Of a stretch of DNA of 64,000 bases, positions 44,263 through 52,164 are shown piece after piece. Source of the stretch: Micromonospora sp. R77 (GTDB lineage Bacteria; Actinomycetota; Actinomycetes; Mycobacteriales; Micromonosporaceae). Position numbers and translations under genes: made by a program. Each line of letters starts with the position of its first letter. The first letter of the stretch is position 1. The stretch spans positions 682,001-746,000 of the forward strand of contig NZ_JALDST010000001.1 of NCBI RefSeq assembly GCF_022747945.1. Reading direction: 5' to 3'. The notes below the pieces were generated by a model. That model was not told the DNA's origin. It worked only from the letters and a program-made list of their open reading frames with translations, and searched no databases.

Positions 44263-45900
44263 CTAGCAGTGTCCACAGGTCCCCTCAAGTCGCTGAATGT
44301 CTGCTGTGCCCGCTTTCGGCACACTGACCGCCTCCCTGGCCGGCCGCCCGCCTCCCGCCCTGAGCAGGTGTTCCGTGGCGAGATGCCGCGCGGTGAGCAC
44401 CGCCGCCTCGACGACGGCCACCGGCCGGTAGAGCTCCTTGCCGTACCACAGTGGAGGGTGCGGCGGGTCGGGCGGATCGATCAGCCGGCCGTAGCCTCGG
44501 GCGATCGCGGCGGTCACCCCGGCGGCGGCCCACGGCGCGGCGAGCAGGACGTGCAGGGCGTACGCCGTCTCCTCCACGGTGCCCGACCAGCGTCCCCACG
44601 AGCCGTCCGCGTGCTGGGTACGCAGCACGAAGCGGACCGCCGCGCCGACCGCGTCCGCCGCCGTCCGGCCGGCCCCGGAACCGACCAGGGCCAGCACGCA
44701 GCAGGCGGTGGCGTAGTAAGGGGAGGCGTGCCAGCGGTCCTGCCAGCCGCCGTCGGCCGACTGGCGCTCCCGCAGCACCGCAGCGAGGCGGGTCGGGACG
44801 GCCCGGTGCCGGGCATTCGCGTCCGGATGGTGGGCCAGGTGCCGGGCGAAGGCGTCCAGGACGTGCGCGTTGGTGGTGACCGAGAAGCCGTCCTCCCCCG
44901 GCCAGGTGCAGAACCCGTCGGCCGTCTCGTACTCCCACAGCACGGCCGGGTCGGCGGGGCGGCCGAGCCGACCCAGCGCGTCCAGGGCGACGGCGGTGGT
45001 GTCCGCGTCCGTCGGCAGGCCGGCCCCGGTGGCGATGCCTCTCCCGGTCGCGACGGCGAGGCTGTCCACCAGTGCCGCCGGCGGGACCACCGGGACGCCG
45101 GCCCGGAGCAGCCCGCTGAGCACCCAGGCCCGTTCGAAGACCGTGATCGGCGTCGGGCACGGCACCGGACCGCCGCCGTGCCGTACCAGCTCGGCCAGGA
45201 AGCCCCGGGCCGCCGCGCCGTCCGGCGGGCGGGTCGCGGCGGCCAGGCCGCCGTCGCCGCCGGGGATGGCGCCCACCGCCAGCGGATCCCCGCCGTGCGC
45301 GCCGGGCAGCCGGTCCGGTGGCAGCTCCAGCACCTCGACGAAGTGGGCGAGCTTGGCGGGCAGGTCGACGCCGGCCGCCACCCCGGCCCGGATCCGGTCG
45401 AGCCGCTCCCGGGTCACCCCGGCCGGCAGCCCTGGCCGACCGGCCGGCAGCCGGTGCCGGACCTCCGGCGCCAGCCGGTCCAGCCGCTCGCCGATCGAGC
45501 CGACCAGCGCCGGCACGATCAGGTCCGCGCCGGGCGTGTCCGGCAGGTCGACCGGGCCGAGCGGCCCGTGCAGCGCCCGCAGGCCACCCGCCACCGCGTC
45601 GAGCAGACCGGCGGCGGGCGTCCCCGGCCGGGCCAGCTCCGCCAGCAGCGCGTCGGTGGCGCTCACGGTCGGCACCAGCGCGTACCCCTGGACGGGTGGT
45701 CCCCACCGTGCCGTCGGCCGCTGCGCGCGCAGCAGGTGCGCGACGCGGGCGTCGTGCCCGGGCAGGCCGGGCGCGACCGCGACCAGCCGGGCCGTCTCGT
45801 ACGTGGACGGGTCGACCTGTCCCCACGGCCGCCGCGACAGTCCGGCGACCAGCTCGTCGGCCGGGCGGGGCAGCGCGGCGGCCCGGGCCGGCCGGGTCAT
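44263..45900 (-). CDS. Class II diterpene cyclase-like (prenyltransferase/squalene-cyclase repeat) protein
   Basis: 545 residues. The acidic motif of class II cyclases is DADT at residues 298-301 (PTDADTTAVALDALG) in place of DxDD, keeping the first two Asp. Repeat blocks of the (alpha/alpha)6 barrels follow: DGFCTWPGEDGFSVTTNAHVLDA, QSADGGWQDRWHASPYYATACCVLAL and TQHADGSWGRWSGTVEETAYALHVLL (QW-type DGSWG). Such enzymes cyclise GGPP to a labdane-type diphosphate by protonation. The ATG shares one base with the stop of the terpene synthase gene (TGATG). No transmembrane segment. Catalytic competence of the Thr variant is not certain. Confidence 0.85.
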   Translation of the reverse strand: MTRPARAAALPRPADELVAGLSRRPWGQVDPSTYETARLVAVAPGLPGHDARVAHLLRAQRPTARWGPPVQGYALVPTVSATDALLAELARPGTPAAGLLDAVAGGLRALHGPLGPVDLPDTPGADLIVPALVGSIGERLDRLAPEVRHRLPAGRPGLPAGVTRERLDRIRAGVAAGVDLPAKLAHFVEVLELPPDRLPGAHGGDPLAVGAIPGGDGGLAAATRPPDGAAARGFLAELVRHGGGPVPCPTPITVFERAWVLSGLLRAGVPVVPPAALVDSLAVATGRGIATGAGLPTDADTTAVALDALGRLGRPADPAVLWEYETADGFCTWPGEDGFSVTTNAHVLDAFARHLAHHPDANARHRAVPTRLAAVLRERQSADGGWQDRWHASPYYATACCVLALVGSGAGRTAADAVGAAVRFVLRTQHADGSWGRWSGTVEETAYALHVLLAAPWAAAGVTAAIARGYGRLIDPPDPPHPPLWYGKELYRPVAVVEAAVLTARHLATEHLLRAGGGRPAREAVSVPKAGTADIQRLEGTCGHC

Positions 45901-46823
45901 CACGCCGCCCCCCAGAAGTCGGAGAGCTGATAGAAGCCACTGGTGTAGGCGATCTGCCGGTGCAGGTACTCCGCCTGCCGGGGGCTGCGGTCGGCGAGCG
46001 CGGCGATCCGCTCCCGGCAGCGGGCGGCCAACTCGGTCAGCCGGGTGGTGACCTCGGCCGGCTCGGCGACCAGCAGCAGCGCGTTGAGATCCCCCCACTC
46101 CAGGTCCCGGCGGTGGGTGGCCAGGTCGTTGACCAGCCGCAGTACCCGCTGCACGTCCCGCCCGACACTGCGCAGCTCGGGCAGGTGGTCCAGGCAGTCC
46201 GGGTCACCCACCGAGATCCAGTGCGTCACGTTGACGAACGAACAGGCTAGGTTGTCGGCGTTGTCGAGGTATCCGTCGAGGTCGAGCGGCGGCCGGCCGG
46301 TGACCGGGTCGGTCGGCAGGCTCTTCCAGTCCCACTCGCGGGCGACCGCCTGGAACATCCGGTCCAGTTCCTCCCGCCACACCGTCCGCTGGGCGGCCCA
46401 GGCCGGCGCGGTGGTCAGCTCGTCGCGGATCTCGGCCAGCAGGTGCGCCAGCTCGGCGCCGCGCGGCGGGGGCGCGCCGTCGGCCACGGCCAGGCAGTCC
46501 GCGACGGTACGCCGTACCTCCTCGGCGGTGCCGGCCCGGGTGTCGATCGCCCAGTCGGCGGCGAAGACCCAGAGCAGCACCCGGGTGGTGAGGCGCAGCC
46601 GCGCGGCCGGGTACCAGGGCGCGGTGAACGCGATGGCGGTGGCCACCGAGCTGAGCAGCGCCGGGTCGAAGGTGGCCGCCGAGAAGAGCCCGGGGTGCCG
46701 GGCAGCGACGTCCTGCAGGTCACGCAGCCCCCGGGTGGCCAGGGCGCAGATCCGGCCCTGCTCCGCCACCGAGGCCGGGGCCACCCCGCCGTCGAGCGTG
46801 GCGGCCGGCGGTGGGCCGCTCAC
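45900..46823 (-). CDS. Class I terpene synthase-family protein
   Basis: 307 residues from a GTG that overlaps the P450 stop (GTGA). All-alpha terpene synthase fold. The first Asp-rich motif is FAADWAIDTRA (D90, D94), a variant of DDxxD with Trp after the first Asp. The NSE-type motif is LVNDLATHRRDLEWGDLNAL (N232, T236, D240), with Asp in place of the third Glu but Glu at 242. It should ionise the diphosphate made by the class II enzyme, in the bacterial bipartite CPS/KS style, and the operon order supports this. Product unknown. Confidence 0.82.
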   Translation of the reverse strand: MSGPPPAATLDGGVAPASVAEQGRICALATRGLRDLQDVAARHPGLFSAATFDPALLSSVATAIAFTAPWYPAARLRLTTRVLLWVFAADWAIDTRAGTAEEVRRTVADCLAVADGAPPPRGAELAHLLAEIRDELTTAPAWAAQRTVWREELDRMFQAVAREWDWKSLPTDPVTGRPPLDLDGYLDNADNLACSFVNVTHWISVGDPDCLDHLPELRSVGRDVQRVLRLVNDLATHRRDLEWGDLNALLLVAEPAEVTTRLTELAARCRERIAALADRSPRQAEYLHRQIAYTSGFYQLSDFWGAA

Positions 46824-48211
46824 CGGGAGACCGGACCGTGGGCCGGGGAGAGGGTGAGCTCCATCCGCTGCCGGGGCGACAGCGAGGCACCCATCCGAGG
46901 CGTCAGGTCGGCCGGGCCGCCCAGCTTGAAGCGGAACCGGCTGAGCACGGTGCCGACGATGAGCTGCGCCTCCAACAGGAAGAGGTACTGGCCGAGGCAC
47001 TGGTGCGGACCACCGCCGAACGGGAAGTAGGCGTACCGGTAGCGGCGGCGCGGCTGGTCGGGGGCGAACCGCTCCGGGTCGAACCGGGTCGGGTCGGGCC
47101 AGAAGGTCGCCATCCGCTGGGTCACGTACGGGCTGACCAGCACCGTGGCGCCGGCGGGCAGCCGGACGCCGCCGACCACGTCGTCGGCGACCGCGGTACG
47201 CGGGATCAGCCAGCCGGCCGGATAGAGCCGGAGCAGCTCGTCCAGGACCATCCGGCCGTAGCGCAGTTCGCCCAGGTGCTCCCGGCGGACCGGCCCGTCG
47301 CCGACCACCCGGTCGATCTCCTCGTAGAGCCGGGCCGCCACGTCGGGTTGGGTCTCCAGCACCGGCCAGAGCCAGGACAGCAGCGCGATGGTGGTCTCGG
47401 TGGCGGTGGAGAACATCGCCACCACGTCGCCCCGGATCTGGTACTCGTCGGGTACCCGGCCGTCCGGGCGGGGCCGGCAGAGGGTGGCGATGATGTCGTC
47501 GCCGTCGTCGGGGTTCGCCCGGACCGACCGGATGATCGGCAGCACCACCTGGTCGATGGTCCGTACCGCCTCCCGGAAGGCCCGGTCGCCGGGCATCGGC
47601 ACCGCGTACGGGACGAAGGGGGCCAGCAGCCGGGGGATCATCGCGGTGGTCACCGTGTCGAGCGCGGCGCTGATCCGCAGCGCGTCCACGAGGGTGATGC
47701 GGTCGGCGAAGAGCACCCGCATGGTGGCCCGCAGGACCAGCCTCTTCAACTCCTGCGCCCCGTCGACCGGGCGGCCCGCCCGGGCCGGTTCGGCCCAGTC
47801 GTCCACCGCCTCGCCGATCGCCTCCGCCATCCGCTCGACCAGCGTCTCCGCCCGTTTGGCGGTGAACAGCGGTTGCAGGGCGGCCCGGCTGGACTCCCAG
47901 ATCTCGCCCTCGGCGACCAGGATCGCCTCACCGACCACCCGACGCACCGGACGCCAGAGCAGGCCCCGGTCGTCCCGGATGTAGTTGGCCGCGTTGTCGC
48001 GCAGCACCCGCTGCAGGTGCTCGGGGTGGGTGACCAGCCAGGGCCGGAACGTGCCGAGGTTGAGCCGGACGACGCGACCCTCCGCCTCGTCGGCGATCCG
48101 CACCAGCCCTCCGAGCGGGTCCTTCATCAGCGTCGGCAGCGCTCGGCGTACGGGCACGTCGACCGCCCGGCCGGCGGTCGGGGCGGGATCACCACTCACC
48201 GCGTCGGACAT
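46820..48211 (-). CDS. Cytochrome P450
   Basis: 463 residues. Heme-binding signature FGGGPHQCLGQ with Cys405, ExxR in LDELLRLYPAG, and an I-helix MFSTATETTIALL in which the usual A-G-x-D/E-T-T is altered at the Gly position. ATG 48211 follows GAGGGAGATATTG. No transmembrane anchor, so soluble class I type needing ferredoxin partners (none in the window). As first gene of the coupled P450-terpene synthase-cyclase unit it probably oxidises the hydrocarbon or alcohol product of the two cyclases. Confidence 0.93.
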   Translation of the reverse strand: MSDAVSGDPAPTAGRAVDVPVRRALPTLMKDPLGGLVRIADEAEGRVVRLNLGTFRPWLVTHPEHLQRVLRDNAANYIRDDRGLLWRPVRRVVGEAILVAEGEIWESSRAALQPLFTAKRAETLVERMAEAIGEAVDDWAEPARAGRPVDGAQELKRLVLRATMRVLFADRITLVDALRISAALDTVTTAMIPRLLAPFVPYAVPMPGDRAFREAVRTIDQVVLPIIRSVRANPDDGDDIIATLCRPRPDGRVPDEYQIRGDVVAMFSTATETTIALLSWLWPVLETQPDVAARLYEEIDRVVGDGPVRREHLGELRYGRMVLDELLRLYPAGWLIPRTAVADDVVGGVRLPAGATVLVSPYVTQRMATFWPDPTRFDPERFAPDQPRRRYRYAYFPFGGGPHQCLGQYLFLLEAQLIVGTVLSRFRFKLGGPADLTPRMGASLSPRQRMELTLSPAHGPVSR

Positions 48212-48415
48212 CAATATCTCCCTCGTCGTCTCGGCACGTCACGTCCACATCGGCTGTCAGTTGTGGAGTCGGCCGCTCCGGTGGGTCATGACTATGTCAC
48301 TGACGCGAGATATCCTCCAGACGTGCTCGCGGTGAGAATTCCGCAAGTGGAACATCGGGGTGCCGGCCGGTCGGAACGTGGGCGCGCCGCGGCCCCCTGT
48401 GCCAGGCTCAGGGGC

Positions 48416-48664
48416 ATGGACGACAAGACCATCCTGAACCGGATCTCCGAACTGGTCGACGAGGAGCACCGGCTCCGCTCGACCGCACAGGAGCACGAGT
48501 CCGGCACCGACGACGAGGCCAAGGAACGGCTGCGGGCGCTGGAGGAGTCCCTGGACCAGTGCTGGGACCTGCTGCGTCGCCGCCGGGCGGCCCGGCAGGC
48601 GCACGGCGACCCCGACGCCCAGGGCGAGCGGCCCCTGTCGGAGGTGGAGCGCTACCTGCAGTGA
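48416..48664 (+). CDS. DUF2630 family protein
   Basis: 82 residues, an entirely helical charged protein with two parts: DDKTILNRISELVDEEHRLR and RLRALEESLDQCWDLLRRRRAARQ. It matches the DUF2630 family, which is widespread in actinobacteria and of unknown function. No signal or membrane segment. Its start lies 204 bases from the divergent P450 start. A strong terminator follows at 48686. Confidence 0.85.
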   Translation: MDDKTILNRISELVDEEHRLRSTAQEHESGTDDEAKERLRALEESLDQCWDLLRRRRAARQAHGDPDAQGERPLSEVERYLQ

Positions 48665-48685
48665 CCCGCCGTCCGGTCGGACGGA

Positions 48686-48727
48686 CGTGGCCGTCCCGGG
48701 CGGGTGGACCCGCCCGGGACGGCCACG
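48686..48727. terminator. Perfect 20-bp bidirectional terminator
   Basis: CGTGGCCGTCCCGGGCGGGT and its exact complement around a GG formal loop, between the convergent DUF2630 (stop 48664) and RIO-like kinase (stop 48729) genes. Confidence 0.9.
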
Positions 48728-48728
48728 C

Positions 48729-49658
48729 TCAGCGCAGGCCGCCCTCGCGCAGCAGCACCTCGGTCAGCGCGGCCGGGTCGGCGTCCGACGCCGGCAGGCC
48801 GCGGGCGACGAACCAGGTGGCGACCACCCGGACGTCGCGGGCGAGGAACTCCGCCCCCTGCGGGTTGGCCACCACGTCGACCACCTGCGGCAGGTCGATC
48901 AGCACGAGCCGTCCCCGGTGCACCAGCAGGTTGTACGGGGACAGGTCGCCGTGGGCGTAGCCGGCCCGGGCCAGCACCACCAGGGCGTCGACGAGCTGGT
49001 CCCACAGGTCGCGCAGCCCGGCGGCGTCGGGGCGTAGCTGGGCCAGCCGTGGTGCCGCCTGGCCCTGCGCCGCGTCCCCGACGAACTCCAGCATCAGCTC
49101 GGTGCCGAGCAGCTGGACCGGGTACGGCACGGCGATCCGCCCGGAGGCGGCGCCGATCTCCCAGAGCCGGGCGAGGGCGCCGAACTCGGCCGCCGCCCAC
49201 TGCCCGGCGATCATCTGCCGACCGAAGGCGGTACGCCCCGCCATGGCCCGGTTCTCCCGGGACCGGCGGACCCGACGGCCCTCCAGATAGCCGGCGTCGC
49301 GGTGGAAGAGCCGGTGCTGGGCGTCCCGGTAGCGTTTCGCCGCCAGCAGGCAGGACCGGTCGGTGCCCGGCACGGCGCGGCGGACCAGGTGGACGTCCGC
49401 CTCCTTGCCGGTCTTGAGCACGCCGAGTTCGGCGTCCTTCGCGGCCAGTTCGGTGACCAGCCACTCGGGGTGCGGTTCCGGTCCGTGCACGGCCTGGTCC
49501 CAGGAGGACCAGCCGCCCTCGGGACCGGGTTCGTCGTCGGGTTCGGCGAGGGCCGGCTCGGCGGACCGGCCGCGCTTCAGGAAGGAGGGTTCGTCGTCGT
49601 CGAAGCGGCGCCTGCCGCGGCCACGGCGCTCGTGCGCCGGGATGTCGTTGTCACGCAA
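48729..49658 (-). CDS. RIO-like serine/threonine protein kinase
   Basis: 309 residues. Catalytic loop YAHGDLSPYNLLV (H-G-D-L-x-x-x-N) and metal-binding IDLPQVVD in place of DFG are RIO-specific; nucleotide Lys is in LLAAKRYRD, and the flexible-loop start LKTGKEADVHLVRR binds ATP. No transmembrane segment. The N-terminal 60 residues are charged. No ATG or GTG lies near the start of homology. I chose TTG 49658 (RDNDIPAHERR follows, with GAAGGATC ahead); the frame is open to another TTG at 49808. RIO kinases act in ribosome biogenesis in archaea and eukaryotes; bacterial roles are unknown. Confidence 0.8.
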   Translation of the reverse strand: MRDNDIPAHERRGRGRRRFDDDEPSFLKRGRSAEPALAEPDDEPGPEGGWSSWDQAVHGPEPHPEWLVTELAAKDAELGVLKTGKEADVHLVRRAVPGTDRSCLLAAKRYRDAQHRLFHRDAGYLEGRRVRRSRENRAMAGRTAFGRQMIAGQWAAAEFGALARLWEIGAASGRIAVPYPVQLLGTELMLEFVGDAAQGQAAPRLAQLRPDAAGLRDLWDQLVDALVVLARAGYAHGDLSPYNLLVHRGRLVLIDLPQVVDVVANPQGAEFLARDVRVVATWFVARGLPASDADPAALTEVLLREGGLR

Positions 49659-49839
49659 GGTGGGGTTGATCCTTCGATCGAGGCTGATGGAGGCAGGTGG
49701 AACGACCCTGCAAAGACGGCCATGACCGACCTCCTCTCCTCGACCGGGTGTCACCCGGCAGCGCACTCGCGCGGCCCCATGCTCATCGGACGCCCGCGTC
49801 GTGGTCAACCGATTTTCGGCCAGGGCGGCGGCGGCCCGC

Positions 49840-50484
49840 TCAGCCGCCGAGGACCACGGCCACCGCGGCGATCAGCCCGTCCACCGTGCGGGTCGGCGCG
49901 AACCGGGTGTCCGACCAGCTGCGGCCCCGGTGCAGCCAGACGCTGGGCAGGCCCACTGCCGCCGCGCCCCCGATGTCCGCCTCGGGGCTGTCGCCCACCA
50001 CCCACGCCCCGCGCAGCGGCAGCCGGGCCCGCTGGGCGGCGAGCGCGAAGATCCTCGGGTTGGGCTTGCTGACCCCGACCTCCTCGGAGATCACCCAGTC
50101 GGCGACGTAGCGGTCCAGCCCCGTACCGCGGATCTTCGCGTCCTGCTGGCGGGTCGCGCCGTTGGTCACCACCACCGGCACCCAACCCGCGTCGTCGGCG
50201 ATCCGCAGCGCGCAGGCGACCAGCGGGTCGAGCCGGGTGTTCGCCGCCACCCCGTCGTGCAGCTCCTCGACCAGGTCGATGGAGGGGATGCGGAGCGCGT
50301 ACCGGTCCCGGATGGCGTCCGCGACGTCCCACCGGTCGGTCAGCCCGTCCGCGTCGACGGAGAGCAACCAGTCGATGTCGGTGGGCGGTGCGCCGATGTC
50401 GGCCAGGAAGCGCTCACCCCAGGCACGGAACGGCCCCGCCCGGTCGAGCAGGGTGTTGTCCAGGTCGAGCAGGAGCAGCGGCAC
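49840..50484 (-). CDS. HAD-family hydrolase (phosphatase-like)
   Basis: 214 residues of the HAD superfamily. Motif I DLDNTLLD holds the nucleophile Asp and the +2 Asp replaced by Asn, motif II VVVTNGATRQQ, Lys in GVSKPNPRIF, motif IV GDSPEADIGGA. Resembles YjjG/haloacid dehalogenase-like nucleotide phosphatases. GTG 50484. It follows the carbon-nitrogen hydrolase gene on the same strand with a 55-base gap. Asn in place of the second motif I Asp is uncommon for phosphatases and may change the acid/base step. Confidence 0.85.
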   Translation of the reverse strand: MPLLLLDLDNTLLDRAGPFRAWGERFLADIGAPPTDIDWLLSVDADGLTDRWDVADAIRDRYALRIPSIDLVEELHDGVAANTRLDPLVACALRIADDAGWVPVVVTNGATRQQDAKIRGTGLDRYVADWVISEEVGVSKPNPRIFALAAQRARLPLRGAWVVGDSPEADIGGAAAVGLPSVWLHRGRSWSDTRFAPTRTVDGLIAAVAVVLGG

Positions 50485-50539
50485 TCGGGCACCTTACGGG
50501 ACTTCGACCGGCCGCCGACAGGGCCGAGTCGCCCCCGGG

Positions 50540-51400
50540 TCAGCCGCGCAGCACCGTCCGGGACGGGCCCTGGTCGGGAAGCCGGTCGGTGAGCATGGTG
50601 TGCGCCGCCCGGGTGGCCGCGAGCGCGGCCGGGTCGAGGTTGGCCACCAGGAGGTCCTCCCCCGTGTCGGCACCCCGGGCCAGCGGGCGCCCCTCGGGGT
50701 CGTACACGGCGGCGCCGCCGTTGAACCGCCACGGGTCGGCGCCACCGACCGCGTTGGCGAAGACCACGTACATGGTGTTGTCGAGGGCCCGGGCGGCGTA
50801 GTACAGGTCGCGCCGGTGCGCCGAGCCGGCCAGGTAGCCGCTCGGGCAGAGGTAGCCGTGCGCGCCGTCGGCCGCGGCGGCCCGGCCGTGCTCGGGGAAG
50901 CAACCGTCGTAACAGATGCCGAGGCCGAGCCGCCAGTCGTCGACGAGCAGGGTGGCACCGCGTCGGCCGGCGTCGAAGAGGTCGCGCTCGCCGCCCCAGA
51001 GCTGCTGCTTGTCGTACGCCACCCGGACGGCCCCGGACGGGTCCACGACCAGCGAGGAGATGGTCCGCCGCGCGTCGGGGTGGCGGACCGAGGCACCCAG
51101 CACCACGGTCGTCCCGCCGTCCCGGGCGGCCTGCCGCAGCGGATCGAGCCGCGGGTCGTCCACCGCCTGGTCGGCCGTCGCGGCCAGGTCGGTGCCGGCC
51201 GGGTCGGCGGCCAGGGTCGGCGGGTGGTACGCCGGCAGGAAGAGCTCGGGCAGTACGGCGAGCCGGGCACCGGCCGCGGCGGCCCGGTCGGTCCACCGGG
51301 CGGCGGCGACGGCGTTGCCGGCGAGGTCACCGGGGACCGGCTGGGCCTGCACGGTCGCCACGGTCAACGGGTGCGCGGGGGACGGGGCTGCCGGGGTCAC
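50540..51400 (-). CDS. Carbon-nitrogen hydrolase (nitrilase superfamily)
   Basis: 286 residues. The E-K-C catalytic triad is visible: Glu in LPELFLPAY, Lys in VAYDKQQLW and Cys in LGICYDGCFPE. Typical segments TVATVQAQPVPGDL at the start and NAVGGADPWRFNGGAAVYDPEG near the end. It hydrolyses an amide or nitrile; which one is not evident. GTG 51400 is the best start because the upstream part overlaps the divergent AcnR promoter region; GTG 51472 is the alternative. Divergent from acnR with 88 bases between starts. Confidence 0.87.
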   Translation of the reverse strand: MTPAAPSPAHPLTVATVQAQPVPGDLAGNAVAAARWTDRAAAAGARLAVLPELFLPAYHPPTLAADPAGTDLAATADQAVDDPRLDPLRQAARDGGTTVVLGASVRHPDARRTISSLVVDPSGAVRVAYDKQQLWGGERDLFDAGRRGATLLVDDWRLGLGICYDGCFPEHGRAAAADGAHGYLCPSGYLAGSAHRRDLYYAARALDNTMYVVFANAVGGADPWRFNGGAAVYDPEGRPLARGADTGEDLLVANLDPAALAATRAAHTMLTDRLPDQGPSRTVLRG

Positions 51401-51437
51401 CGGGTGATCGTAGACCGGGACGACCCGCCCCGATCCC

Positions 51438-51455
51438 AAGCCGTACGTACGGTTT
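51438..51455. promoter_or_regulatory. Candidate AcnR operator at acnR
   Basis: AAG-CCGTACGTACGG-TTT: a 12-bp perfect palindrome extended to an 18-mer with 16 of 18 self-complementary positions, 33 bases ahead of the acnR GTG and 37 bases from the divergent hydrolase start. It matches the acnA element at 31363-31380 at 16/18 positions. Suggests autorepression and possible control of the hydrolase. Confidence 0.6.
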
Positions 51456-51488
51456 GCGTCGGCCCGGGGCACCTGACACGATCGACCC

Positions 51489-52061
51489 GTGCCCAGAGTA
51501 AGTCAGGACCAGCTCGACGCGCGCCGGCAGGAGATCCTCGGCGCCGCGCGGGCGTGTTTCGCCCGGCACGGCTACGAAGGCGCCACCGTACGCCGCCTGG
51601 AGGAGGCGACCGGCCTCTCCCGCGGCGCCATCTTCCACCACTTCCGGGACAAGGACTCGCTCTTCCTCGCCGTCGCCGAAGACGACGCCGCCGCCATGGT
51701 GGAGACGGTCGCCCGCAACGGCCTGGTCCAGGTGATGCGGGACCTGCTCGCCCGCGCCGGCTCCACGGACACCACCGGCTGGCTCGGCAGCCAGCTGGAG
51801 GTCTCCCGGCGGCTGCGTACCGACCCGGCCTTCGCCCGCCGCTGGGCGGAACGCTCGGCGGCCATCGCGGAGGCCACCCGCGAGCGGCTGATCCGCCAGC
51901 GGGAGGCCGGTGTGCTGCGCGAGGACGTACCGATCGACGTGCTGGCCCAGTTCCTGGAGCTGGCCTACGACGGTCTGGTGCTGCACCTGGCGATGGGCCG
52001 ACCGGCCGGCGACCTGGGGCCGGTGCTGGACCTCGTCGAGGAGGCGGTCCGCCGCCGCTGA
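51489..52061 (+). CDS. acnR: AcnR-like TetR regulator of aconitase
   Basis: 190 residues, TetR family. The HTH region RQEILGAARACFARHGYEGATVRRLEEATGLSRGAIFHHFRDKDSLFLAVA is strikingly like AcnR of Corynebacterium, including the tail DVPIDVLAQFLELAYDGLVLHLA and VLDLVEEAVRRR. AcnR represses the aconitase gene, with citrate/Mg as ligand in that genus. In corynebacteria acnR lies directly downstream of acn; here acnA is about 17 kb away, but both promoters hold a near-identical 18-mer. GTG 51489. Confidence in the family is high; the regulon assignment is inference supported by the shared site. Confidence 0.85.
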   Translation: MPRVSQDQLDARRQEILGAARACFARHGYEGATVRRLEEATGLSRGAIFHHFRDKDSLFLAVAEDDAAAMVETVARNGLVQVMRDLLARAGSTDTTGWLGSQLEVSRRLRTDPAFARRWAERSAAIAEATRERLIRQREAGVLREDVPIDVLAQFLELAYDGLVLHLAMGRPAGDLGPVLDLVEEAVRRR

Positions 52062-52164
52062 CCGGCACCGGATCTCGGTCCGGTAACTCGACCGGCCGGC
52101 CGGATCAGCCCTGGCGGGGCTGCTCCACAATAGGGCCGCGTACCCCTCGCGACAGGAGCAGAAC

